Shown: positions 20,490 through 27,657 of the stretch, in pieces
Numbering within the stretch: position 1 is the first letter of the stretch
Layout: every line of letters begins with the position of its first letter
Assembly (NCBI GenBank): GCA_009746045.1
Contig: RPFO01000379.1
Span: forward strand, 1-47,096
Direction of reading: 5' to 3'
Length of the DNA: 47,096 nucleotides
From: Mesostigma viride
Lineage: Eukaryota; Streptophyta; Mesostigmatophyceae; Mesostigmatales; Mesostigmataceae
The notes under the pieces: generated by a model
The model's database searches: none
What the model saw: only the letters and a program-made list of their open reading frames with translations
Told to the model about the DNA's origin: nothing
Made by a program: the position numbers and the translations under genes

Positions 20490-20600
20490 TTATTGCTCGA
20501 TCGCCGCCGCCTTCTCACCCTCGGGACGCGTCTTGCGCCACTCGAGGTACTCGGCGAGAGCTCGCTGCATTCGTTTGCGTATACGATACACGCCGTACAT
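20490..20600 (-). CDS. Very small basic ORF
   Basis: This encodes 36 residues (MYGVYRIRKRMQRALAE...), a single amphipathic basic helix. It lies 12 bases downstream of the stop of the gene at 20613 on the same strand. It may be translated as a tail gene of that transcript or be a chance ORF. Confidence 0.3.
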   Translation of the reverse strand: MYGVYRIRKRMQRALAEYLEWRKTRPEGEKAAAIEQ

Positions 20601-20612
20601 TTTTCCCAGCGG

Positions 20613-21320
20613 CTACTTTTTGGACTTCGGGCGTGTTTTCGCTACCGCGTCTGCCACAAGACTGTTTCCCCATCGCAGCTCCTCCAAATGCGAGGCGGCC
20701 TCGTCGTGTCTCTTCTGCGTTTCCTTCAACCAAGTACTCAGGTCTGGGACTGCGTCCCTCTTCCTTAGACCCATGTTTGCCATCTGTTTTTCGTGAACAC
20801 GTTTCGCGACGGCCTGCGGATGAGAGGGCAGTGCCGCGTTTCGCAACTCCTGGCGTTCCCGTTCCATCATTCGAAGGAGGGACTCCATGGACTGCTTTTG
20901 TGGGTCCTGGAATTCGTCCACACCGAGCATGACATCACGAGCACGAGGGGAAATGTTCCTGTACGACTTCGATTTGCCGCGGTATGGTCGGTCGACATAC
21001 GCGTCATGGGCGTACGTTGCACTTTGCGGCTCATCGGGAATGTACGAGTCCACCATCTTCTTCCAGTCGGGCACCTCGGACGTGAGTTTGCGACTCCGGT
21101 CGCCGAGGAGATCGCGAGCGCGCGGAGAGGTTGACATAGGAATCGTCGAGCTCGCGACCGCGTCCGTGTACAAGTCGTGTCCCGTTTTCTCCTCGCCGCC
21201 CTGTCTCACCGCATGTCGTCGCTTCTTCCCCGCGGCGCCGTGGAGACCGCAAAACACCCTGCCCGTCCGGCACTGCTTGCGGCATTTGGAGCCCTTCCGT
21301 GTCTTTCCTTTGCACTGCAT
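20613..21320 (-). CDS. Cys/His zinc-knuckle N-terminus with helical, charged C-terminal region
   Basis: This encodes 235 residues. The N-terminus (MQCKGKTRKGSKCRKQC...VFCGLHG) matches the C-x-KT-x-KG-x-C...FC-x2-H pattern of the gene at 5737. A long hydrophilic region follows, with repeated (S/I)SPRARD motifs (TSPRARDLLG, ISPRARDVML) and helical segments rich in M, E and R. The basic tail is KTRPKSKK. A TATAAAGG element overlaps the start region. It is likely a nucleic-acid- or protein-binding adaptor; no enzyme motif is seen. Confidence 0.65.
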   Translation of the reverse strand: MQCKGKTRKGSKCRKQCRTGRVFCGLHGAAGKKRRHAVRQGGEEKTGHDLYTDAVASSTIPMSTSPRARDLLGDRSRKLTSEVPDWKKMVDSYIPDEPQSATYAHDAYVDRPYRGKSKSYRNISPRARDVMLGVDEFQDPQKQSMESLLRMMERERQELRNAALPSHPQAVAKRVHEKQMANMGLRKRDAVPDLSTWLKETQKRHDEAASHLEELRWGNSLVADAVAKTRPKSKK

Positions 21321-21372
21321 CCTTTATAGTTTCACGTTTTACTTTTTTTTTGTACAAAGGAGAGAAAGGAGA

Positions 21373-21516
21373 TGTCAGGAAGCGTTCGGACGAGCAACGG
21401 GATGAACGCGCGGCGGTGCGCGGAGATCGCCGTCGGGACGTGCCGCGCGTGCCTCGTGGCCGCCTGTCACCTCGTGCTGTCCTCCTGGTGTCGCGCGGCG
21501 ACCTGGCCGCAGTGAG
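21373..21516 (+). CDS. Small Cys-rich ORF (tentative)
   Basis: This encodes 47 residues (MSGSVRTSNGMNARRC...) with five cysteines and a moderately hydrophobic middle (RACLVAACHLVLSSW). It is divergent from the gene at 21320 across a 52-base gap containing a T-run. It could be a real short membrane or zinc peptide, or chance in GC-rich DNA. Confidence 0.25.
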
Positions 21517-21554
21517 GCGCACGTAGTTACATTCAGCATACGCAGATCCATCCG

Positions 21555-21690
21555 CTGGCGGATTGGGCAGCTTCCGGTCCGACACTGGCCAGTCGCCGGA
21601 TCCAGCAGCTGGCGGATTGGGCAGCTTCCGGTCCGACACCGGCGAGTCGCTGGATCCGGCAGCTGGCGGATCCCGCGAGCGGCCGAAACC
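21555..21690. repeat. 54-bp tandem minisatellite
   Basis: The unit beginning CTGGCGGATTGGGCAGCTTC starts at 21555, 21609 and (partial) 21663, a period of exactly 54 bp. The first two units differ at only a few bases and the third diverges after about 10 bases. Because 54 is a multiple of three, an 18-residue repeat is open on the minus strand, but nothing else marks it as coding. It precedes the duplicated KilA-N genes. Apart from this and the small ORF, nothing is seen between 21321 and 21780. Confidence 0.85.
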
Positions 21691-21780
21691 GAGGAGGGCA
21701 TAGCGTTACGTGGCGAATGTCAGCAGTCAACGTCTGGATTGTTTGAACCTTGAATTGTATAACCCCCTTCCGGAAAGTTC

Positions 21781-21880
21781 GTGTCTGTGTCGGCGAGGAC
21801 GGTCATGTCGGCAAGGATGCAGCACTCCTCGACCATAAATTCGCCCACCGCGAAAAAGAGGCCCGATCCGAGCGCCAACC
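21781..21880 (+). promoter_or_regulatory. Leader of the first KilA-N gene, duplicated at 22697-22811
   Basis: The ~100 bases before ATG 21881 share GTCGGCGAGGACG, TCATGTCGGCAA, CTCGACCATAAATTCGCC and CCGAGCGCC with the leader of the second KilA-N gene. The ATAAATT core about 45 bases upstream of each ATG is a candidate core promoter. Confidence 0.5.
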
Positions 21881-22651
21881 ATGGCGACCGTCCGCGGTCG
21901 AGCCCCTTTCACACACGCTCTGTTTCACTTGACGAGAGAGACTGACCATTACTGGATATTCACGTTGAAGCCTTGTCCGATCTCTGAGTTGGACCTCCGT
22001 CAGGAAATCAAAGTGCGGAAGAGCGACCGAATGATCCATGGCCAGGGCTTGACCGCTGCGGCATCGAATGGAAAGAAGCGCTTCGACAATTGGTTCAGAC
22101 TCGACGGCTCCAAGGCCTTCATAGCGGCTTTGGAGAGGTCTCCTTACTTCCAGGACGCTGGTATCGGCCAATCAGGAATAGCCCTCACAGAGGGCTATGA
22201 CCAAGCCCCGTCGAACGATGTTTCCAACGTGGTGAAGACCGTGAGGAGCGGACCGGTGTGTGAGCGAGGCGTGTGGATCCATGCCAGATTGATCGACAAA
22301 GTCGTCGAATGGGCTAAGCAACCACTAACCCAAAAGATAGAAGCACCCATTCAAGAACGAGTTGCACGAGCTATGCCGGGCAGCGACCGAGAAGTGCGAT
22401 GTCCGACCGGCGTGATCGACATTATCTCCCATTGCCCCCCCGTTATTGTGGAAGTGAAAGACGTCAAGGACTGGATGAAAGGCATCGGGCAGTTGTTTGG
22501 CTATGGGCATTATTTTCCGGGTTACAAGAAACGTTTACTCATCTTTCGGACGGACAGGACCAGTCCGGGACAAATCCAAAACATCAAAGAGGTATGCGAA
22601 GGATGCGGCATCGAACTCGCAATGTACGAGGATTTGTACGGTGCTGTATGA
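21881..22651 (+). CDS. KilA-N-like DNA-binding protein with C-terminal PD-(D/E)XK-like nuclease domain
   Basis: This encodes 256 residues. The N-terminal ~120 residues contain HLTRETDHYWIFTLK and IKVRKSDRMIHGQGL blocks shared with the next gene. ERGVWIHARLIDKVVEWAK (about residue 128 on) is the KilA-N signature helix-strand motif, common in NCLDV and phage DNA-binding proteins. The C-terminal domain (about 172-235) reads GVIDIISHCPPVIVEVKDVKDW...GQL...YF...RLLIF, with D...E-x-K arranged as in restriction-endonuclease-fold enzymes. The protein may bind and cut specific DNA, as a homing-like or anti-competitor nuclease; this is inferred. It is tandem with the paralogue at 22812, which has a different C-terminus. 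The nuclease-like domain recurs at 8983. Confidence 0.7.
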   Translation: MATVRGRAPFTHALFHLTRETDHYWIFTLKPCPISELDLRQEIKVRKSDRMIHGQGLTAAASNGKKRFDNWFRLDGSKAFIAALERSPYFQDAGIGQSGIALTEGYDQAPSNDVSNVVKTVRSGPVCERGVWIHARLIDKVVEWAKQPLTQKIEAPIQERVARAMPGSDREVRCPTGVIDIISHCPPVIVEVKDVKDWMKGIGQLFGYGHYFPGYKKRLLIFRTDRTSPGQIQNIKEVCEGCGIELAMYEDLYGAV

Positions 22652-22696
22652 CTTCCGTCTGCCGTCACACAGAACCGAGCTGTCCGGAACCTTCAT

Positions 22697-22811
22697 GTCG
22701 GTGTCGGCAAGTGAGGTCGTGTCGGCGAGGACGATCATGTCGGCAATGACAGCGCCCCTCGACCATAAATTCGCCTCATTGCGACAAGAGGTCCCAGTCC
22801 GAGCGCCTACC
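22697..22811 (+). promoter_or_regulatory. Leader of the second KilA-N gene, copy of 21781-21880
   Basis: It has the same elements in the same order as the leader of the first KilA-N gene (GTCGGCGAGGACGA, TCATGTCGGCAATG, CCCCTCGACCATAAATTCGCC, CCGAGCGCC). This shows that the tandem duplication included the promoter, so the start of the second gene is at 22812 rather than further upstream in the open frame. Confidence 0.5.
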
Positions 22812-23876
22812 ATGGCCGTCGCTGCCGCTCGCACCCGGTTCATTCATCCGCTATTCTCGCTGACTGGCGAGAATGCAAAGCACTGGGTATTCACTATGAA
22901 GAGTCTCCCAGGTTTTGTTGTCGATGAGACCAAGGAAATCAAAGTCCGGAAAAACGACCGACTTATTTTGGGGAAGGACCTCTGCCACGCCGCGTCCAAT
23001 GGTACCAAGTTATTCAAAAACTGGTGGTCGCTTGCGAGTGTACAAGCCTTTGTCAGAGAGCTGGACGACGATATAAGGGGTGGGATGGAATCACAGCCGA
23101 CCTCTATCGCGGTTTTCGATGAGGTCAAGACCGGCTTGAACGACGAGCGCGGGACCTGGATTCATCCCCGTCTCGTTACCCAGTTGGCCGCGTGGATAAG
23201 CCCGAAGTTTGCCGTCAAGGCAGGATCGTGGGTGGACCGCATCCTGGCGGGCGACATCACCATGATGGAGGTGGTGCGAGACGCCCACGACGCGGTCCAC
23301 GGCACGACGACGACCGTCGCCATCAACACGGTGTGCGAGTCCCGGAAGCGTCCCAATTACGTGGTGCCGGACCGGACGCTCCCCCCGAGCATGCGCGTGA
23401 TCGCCAAGGACACCCAGCACATGCTGGGCGACTTCGTGGACTCGGCCGTCACACACAAGGACGACGTGGGCAAAATCATGATGTTTTTGGGCGACAAGGC
23501 GTGCGAGGCGGCGACCGGTCAGAACGCGGGGGCATTGAAGAGGCTCAACGGCGTCAAGAATGGCAGCGCCAGGGACCTGATGAACGAAGAGCAGCTCGAG
23601 AACGTCGATTACTTCATGCGCAAGGTCATGAGGCGCGCGATCGCCGCCGGGGACGGGAGGGACTTTCACGAGATCGCCGTCTCCGTGAAAAGGGACATGG
23701 CGACCTTCGTCGCGCCACCGTCTGGTCCGACGCCGATGGAGGTCGTGAAGAAGAACAAGGAGGACATGCGAAAGGATCTCTTGTTGACGCGCCCCTTGAA
23801 CCTCGAGAGGTTCTACAGGCGTGTCCCAAAGCTGGACTCGACCATCAAGGGGGTGCGCGACCTGTCTGGTCCGTAG
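22812..23876 (+). CDS. KilA-N-like DNA-binding protein, paralogue with a different C-terminus
   Basis: This encodes 354 residues. Residues 1-140 parallel the preceding gene (HPLFSLTGENAKHWVFTMK, IKVRKNDRLILG). DERGTWIHPRLVTQLAAWISPKFA is a textbook KilA-N motif (GxWxHPxLxxxLAxWxSPxFA). After it the protein has a helical region instead of the nuclease-like domain (about 160-354: VDSAVTHKDDVGKIMMFLG, DLMNEEQLENVDYFMRKVM), ending in a basic stretch. Base composition rises in GC from about 23190 on, so the C-terminal part may have a separate origin. It is probably a sequence-specific DNA-binding regulator or a structural DNA-binding protein. Confidence 0.75.
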   Translation: MAVAAARTRFIHPLFSLTGENAKHWVFTMKSLPGFVVDETKEIKVRKNDRLILGKDLCHAASNGTKLFKNWWSLASVQAFVRELDDDIRGGMESQPTSIAVFDEVKTGLNDERGTWIHPRLVTQLAAWISPKFAVKAGSWVDRILAGDITMMEVVRDAHDAVHGTTTTVAINTVCESRKRPNYVVPDRTLPPSMRVIAKDTQHMLGDFVDSAVTHKDDVGKIMMFLGDKACEAATGQNAGALKRLNGVKNGSARDLMNEEQLENVDYFMRKVMRRAIAAGDGRDFHEIAVSVKRDMATFVAPPSGPTPMEVVKKNKEDMRKDLLLTRPLNLERFYRRVPKLDSTIKGVRDLSGP

Positions 23877-23907
23877 GCATACTATACGCGTCTATATACG
23901 CGAGACT

Positions 23908-24300
23908 GTAACCGCGTTCCCAGTACCATCTCCTCGGCCACGTGTCATTGTATGAGGGGGGTCGGATGGTTTCTCATCCGACCTTCTCCGCCATCAGATC
24001 TAGCTAACGTAACAGTTCAACAGTCGTGATTGCGTGCTTGATTGTGTATGCCAGAGCGAGTATATGATGGAATAAAGCGTATTTTGGAACATTACTGCAT
24101 GTTCTACACATACGCGCGTCGGGCGGTAACCATGTTCCCGATACCATATCGTCGGACACGTGTCGTCGTCTGAGGGGGGTCGGAGCGATTCTGCTCATGC
24201 TTTCCCCGCCGTCAGATACAGCTAACGTAACAGTTCAACGGTCAGGATTGTATGCTTGATTGTGTATACAAATGCAATCATATTATGGAATAAAGGGTAT
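23908..24300. repeat. Non-coding direct repeat, two ~175-bp units offset by 218 bp
   Basis: Unit 1 starts GTAACCGCGTTCCC at 23908 and unit 2 GTAACCATGTTCCC at 24126. Both continue with ACACGTGTC-type sequence, TGAGGGGGGTCGGA, GCTAACGTAACAGTTCAAC, TGCTTGATTGTGTAT and end in ATGGAATAAAG (24069 and 24287). The offset of 218 is identical at both ends, so the units are collinear without net indels. No ORF of note lies inside. The terminal AATAAA may be a polyadenylation or transcript-end signal for the KilA-N genes. Confidence 0.8.
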
Positions 24301-24413
24301 ATTCGAACGTGACCGCGTACCTGTGACACCCATCTCGAGCCTCTAACTAGTATCTCCCTTTCGAGCACGAGTGCGGCGTTCGACATGTTCGCGACCGGGT
24401 CGAGCGGTCCACG

Positions 24414-25023
24414 AAAAGTTCGGGCTATGCGGATAGCCCGAACTTTTGGGATAGCCCGAACTTTTCGCGAAAATCGCTAGCGAAAACACAAACTATTGCC
24501 CAAACTTTTCGCCGTCTCCGAGCCATTTGAAAAGTTCGGGCTATGGTTCGGGCTATCGATGTATAGCCCGAACCCGACCATTTCTTCCCTTGGACGGGGT
24601 GGATGGTGTATGCCTTGTCCTTTTCTCTCTCTCTCTCTCTTTCCTAACACATAAAATATAGACCTATTCCTAACACATATATACAGCCATGTCCCTAACA
24701 CATAAATATTTATGTGTTAGCAATGTCTCTATTTTTATGTGTTGGGAATAGGACAATCCTATATACCATATCCATGTATATTTTATGTGTTGGGAAAGGA
24801 GAGAGAGAAGAGAAAGCAAGCACCAAGGCATGCGCACCCCCGTCCAAGGGAAGAAATGGTCGGGTTCGGGCTATAAATCGATAGCCCGAACCATAGCCCG
24901 AACTTTTCAAATGGCTCGGAGACGGCGAAAAGTTTGGGCAATAGTTTGTGTTTTCGCTAGCGATTTTCGCGAAAAGTTCGGGCTATCCCAAAAGTTCGGG
25001 CTATCCGCATAGCCCGAACTTTT
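24414..25023. mobile_element. Fold-back (long inverted-repeat) element with multiple AGTTCGGGCTAT motifs
   Basis: The outer ~195 bases of each side are near-perfect inverted copies (24414-24610 against about 24833-25023), including CGAAAATCGCTAGCG and CTCCGAGCCATTTGAAAAG. The inner parts are related but carry indels and CT/GA microsatellites. The centre is AT-rich with a perfect 26-bp palindrome at 24695-24720. Each tip is itself a hairpin (AAAAGTTCGGGCTAT facing its complement across a 4-base loop), and the motif AGTTCGGGCTAT or its complement recurs about ten times. There is no transposase ORF and no clear target-site duplication. It may be a MITE/fold-back transposon or, alternatively, a replication or packaging structure. 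Confidence 0.7.
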
Positions 25024-25174
25024 GGATGTATCGCTTCCCCCCCCCTCATGCATGAGTGACATGAGACGCGTTTAGGGGGTGTCAAGGGCCCACGCGCCAC
25101 CACCAACGAGGGCACAAAACCCAGCTTTCCGCGCGTGCGGTCTCGTTCGTGGCGCCTCGCCGCTCTTACCAGCA

Positions 25175-25289
25175 GGGAGAATTCTCCCGCTTGGAGTCCC
25201 TATAGAGGGGAGAATTCTCCCCGTGGCGCGGAGTCAGACGGGAGAATTCTCACCCCGCCTGTCTCGCCAGACGGGAGTATTTTCCCGTC
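25175..25289. promoter_or_regulatory. Array of four palindromic operator-like sites at 32-33 bp spacing
   Basis: GGGAGAATTCTCCC occurs at 25175-25188 (perfect), 25207-25222 (perfect, extended to 16 bp) and 25240-25253 (two mismatches at one end). A variant GACGGGAGTATTTTCCCGTC lies at 25270-25289. Centres lie 33, 32 and 33 bp apart, about three helical turns, which places all sites on one face of the DNA. The array ends about 118 bases before ATG 25407. Regular phasing and dyad symmetry suggest cooperative binding of a dimeric regulator. Confidence 0.65.
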
Positions 25290-25406
25290 TATGTTTACCA
25301 AGACCGGGTGATTCGAAGGTATCGGTGGGGCCGACGCCTTCGAGAGCGGGAAGGCGCGTTCGTCCGGTCCAAAAATAAGTGCCGCGTCTGGGGTAGAAGA
25401 CTCGCC

Positions 25407-25910
25407 ATGCCTCTGAAGACGGCCAAGTCCGGATCCGACTCGTGGTTCGAGGACCTCACGCTGCGTCCGCGCGCACCGGCGTCGACTCCATCGTCGTCGT
25501 CGTCCTCCGCCACCACTAAGGCCGTCCGCACGTCCAAATCCCTCGCCCCTGCCCACCGCGTGTCCAAGGAGCCGCCCCCCAAGGACGTGCGATTCGAGGA
25601 GGAAGACGAGGAGGACGAGTCCCCGCCGGACGAGGACCAGGAGGAAGACGAGTTCGACGACGATCCCGAGGAAGAGGACGAGGAACCCGAGCAAGAGGAA
25701 GAGGAAGAGGAGGAGGAGCCTCCGTTGCCCCCTCCGAAACCCGCCCCTGCCCCGTCCCGTGCGCCGAGTCGCAAGTCCTCCGCCGCCTTGCCTGCGTCCG
25801 CCGCGCCCGCGGTCGAGGACTCTGTGAAGCGGTACGTCCGCACGACGTACCGCACGGACCCGTCGTCGCTTCGTTCCCCGGCGCTGAAAGATGTTCTGCG
25901 GAATGCGTGA
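25407..25910 (+). CDS. Acidic, low-complexity protein
   Basis: This encodes 167 residues. A Ser/Thr/Ala/Pro-rich N-terminus is followed by about 50 residues of mostly Glu and Asp (61-110), a Pro/Ala/Ser linker and a basic C-terminal helix (VKRYVRTTYRTDPSSLRSPALKDVL). It resembles acidic histone-chaperone-like or virion core proteins in composition only. The operator-like array lies directly upstream, so this is the gene most likely to be controlled by it. It ends three bases before the ATG of the next gene. Confidence 0.6.
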   Translation: MPLKTAKSGSDSWFEDLTLRPRAPASTPSSSSSSATTKAVRTSKSLAPAHRVSKEPPPKDVRFEEEDEEDESPPDEDQEEDEFDDDPEEEDEEPEQEEEEEEEEPPLPPPKPAPAPSRAPSRKSSAALPASAAPAVEDSVKRYVRTTYRTDPSSLRSPALKDVLRNA

Positions 25911-25913
25911 ACG

Positions 25914-26847
25914 ATGATCGCGATCACGGAGTCCGTGATGGCGTCCCTCCTGTTCGCGTTGCTGACGATGGTCGCGCGGCTGTGGCGCGTCGCGTGCCGT
26001 CTGGGCCGCCGAATCGGCGCGCCGATCGACTCGGGGTCGGCCGTCGTGATCCATCGCGCGTACGTGTCGGACCACGACGCGTGGTTCGACGTGACGGAGC
26101 GGTTCCGCGATTGGTGGGCCGCCGCCGCCGCGAGGGACGAGTGGGGGGAGGCGACGGGATACGACCTCGCGTGCGAATGGGGCGTGTCGAACCGGCTCTC
26201 CGCCGAGACGCGCACCGCCGGGCTCCCCCGGGCAGCCTGTCCGTGTCGTTCCGCCGCGGCGCCGAGTCGTTCTTGGTGACGTACCCTCTGTCGTGTCGTA
26301 TTTCGTTCCCCCCCTGGAAAGATGAAGAGGAGACGGAGACGGTGCGACCCCGGTCGACGCGAGGACGCGGCTCTCGCGCAAGGTTCTGTCGGCGACGTTC
26401 GGACGGTCTCGTCCGCACGCGGAGGACGAGGACTGCACACGGTGCGTGGCGAGAAGTCTGGGTCCGCTCGGCGACTTCTACGCGTCCGCGGGTCTGCCTC
26501 AGTTCGTCTGGGCCCTGTGGAGACACGCGGAGATCGAGAAGTCGAGTCGCCGCGCCCTGCGAGCCTTGGGCCGGCGCCCGAGGCGAGGCCGGCTGTCCGC
26601 GCCCTCTCCGTGGGAGGACCGGGACGTGAGCGAGGGCGAGGGCGAGGGCGGGGGCGGGGGCGAGGTCGAGGGCGAGGCGGACGTCGAGAAAGGAGGGGAT
26701 TCGTCGGACCCGCCCTGTTTCCTGCGCGTCATCTTCGGCGACGGAAAAACCGTGGTGTACGATTCGAGATCGGTGACGGAGTCGCTCGGTTCCGGCGGGA
26801 CGGCCCACTACACGTTCGACGCCGCGGCCGCGAAGAAGAGGGACTGA
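25914..26847 (+). CDS. Hypothetical membrane-anchored protein, two frame breaks
   Basis: This encodes about 310 residues across three frames. The N-terminus has a hydrophobic segment (ESVMASLLFALLTMVARLW), then a soluble part (VIHRAYVSDHDAWFDVTERFRDWW). The first break is near 26230 in a CCCCC run, and the next frame continues LSVSFRRGAESFLVTYPL. The second is near 26330; the last frame contains CTRC, LGDFYASAGLPQFVWALWRHAEIEK, a Gly/Glu-rich linker and FLRVIFGDGKTVVYDSRSVTESL, ending three bases before the VLTF2-like ATG. No family is recognised. The close packing with neighbours suggests co-transcription. Confidence 0.5.
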
Positions 26848-26850
26848 GGA

Positions 26851-27621
26851 ATGGACGACCTCCCCGAGTACGACTTCGAGGAGCACGAGGCCGAGATGGA
26901 CGGGGCCGAGACGGGCCCGGCGATCTCGGACGGGGCGCCCTACCGCGTGTTGCGCGCCGCGCCGTTACGCGCCTTGTTGGAGAAGGGACGTCGCGACACG
27001 TGGCCGGAACGGACGGATGTGTGCTGCTGGCACTGCTGCCACCCGTTCGACGGGGTCCCGGCGGTGCTGCCCGTGGGGTACAAGCCGGGCAAGGGTTTTT
27101 TGGTGAAGGGCGTGTTCTGCGGATTCGCGTGCGCCAAGAGCTATAACATGGACACGTCGGGGGCGCAGAGGGAACTACGGAACATGTGGCTGTTCGACAT
27201 GATGCTGAAATTGTGGCGGTCGAACCCGAGCCGCGAGCGGCGCGCTTTCCCGGGAGTGCGTCCCGCTCCGCCGCGGACGTGCTTGAAGATGTTCGGCGGG
27301 GACATGACGATCGAGGAGTTCCGAGGGGCGGACCCGTTCGAGCTGCATCGCGTGTTGGACCCTCCGTTCACGATGGACGTCATACAGCAGGTGCATTGCG
27401 TGTACGAGATCAACGAGAAGGCGCGGAGGACGAAGAGGGACGCGGTCGTGCGCGAGCCCACGATCCGCGACCCGGCGGAGTCGAAGAAGCGGCGGGACGC
27501 GGAACAGGCCAAGTTGACGTTGAAACGTCCGCGGCCGTCCGCGAACCCGAAACACAGTTTAGACAAGTTTCTTAGCAAGGGCAAGGCCAAGGCGCCCACC
27601 GTCGCGATCCCGCCTCGGTGA
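26851..27621 (+). CDS. VLTF2-like late transcription factor with MYM/FCS-type zinc finger
   Basis: This encodes 256 residues. The core is C59-WHC62-x-HPFDGVPAVLPVGY ... GVFC90-GFAC94-AKSYNMDT. The CWxC...lPv...G.FCs..CAkaYn pattern is that of poxvirus A1L/VLTF2 relatives across NCLDVs, which activate late gene transcription in the cytoplasmic factory. The N-terminus is acidic. The C-terminal ~70 residues are basic and probably disordered (KKRRDAEQAKLTLKRPRP). I chose the first ATG, three bases after the previous stop. The family assignment rests on the zinc-finger pattern; other MYM-finger proteins are the main alternative. Confidence 0.7.
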   Translation: MDDLPEYDFEEHEAEMDGAETGPAISDGAPYRVLRAAPLRALLEKGRRDTWPERTDVCCWHCCHPFDGVPAVLPVGYKPGKGFLVKGVFCGFACAKSYNMDTSGAQRELRNMWLFDMMLKLWRSNPSRERRAFPGVRPAPPRTCLKMFGGDMTIEEFRGADPFELHRVLDPPFTMDVIQQVHCVYEINEKARRTKRDAVVREPTIRDPAESKKRRDAEQAKLTLKRPRPSANPKHSLDKFLSKGKAKAPTVAIPPR

Positions 27622-27657
27622 AAATTTGTATCGATTCGTATTACAGGAATAAAGTCG

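Noticed and set aside
24414-25023. CRISPR array
   Set aside because: The repeated AGTTCGGGCTAT motifs are in both orientations, not evenly spaced, and part of long inverted arms. There are no cas genes.
25200-26440. Two long minus-strand ORFs of about 380-410 residues opposite the acidic protein
   Set aside because: They are antisense of acidic and Ser/Pro-rich codons in GC-rich DNA, giving low-complexity serine, arginine and glycine runs. They also run through the operator array and the promoter.
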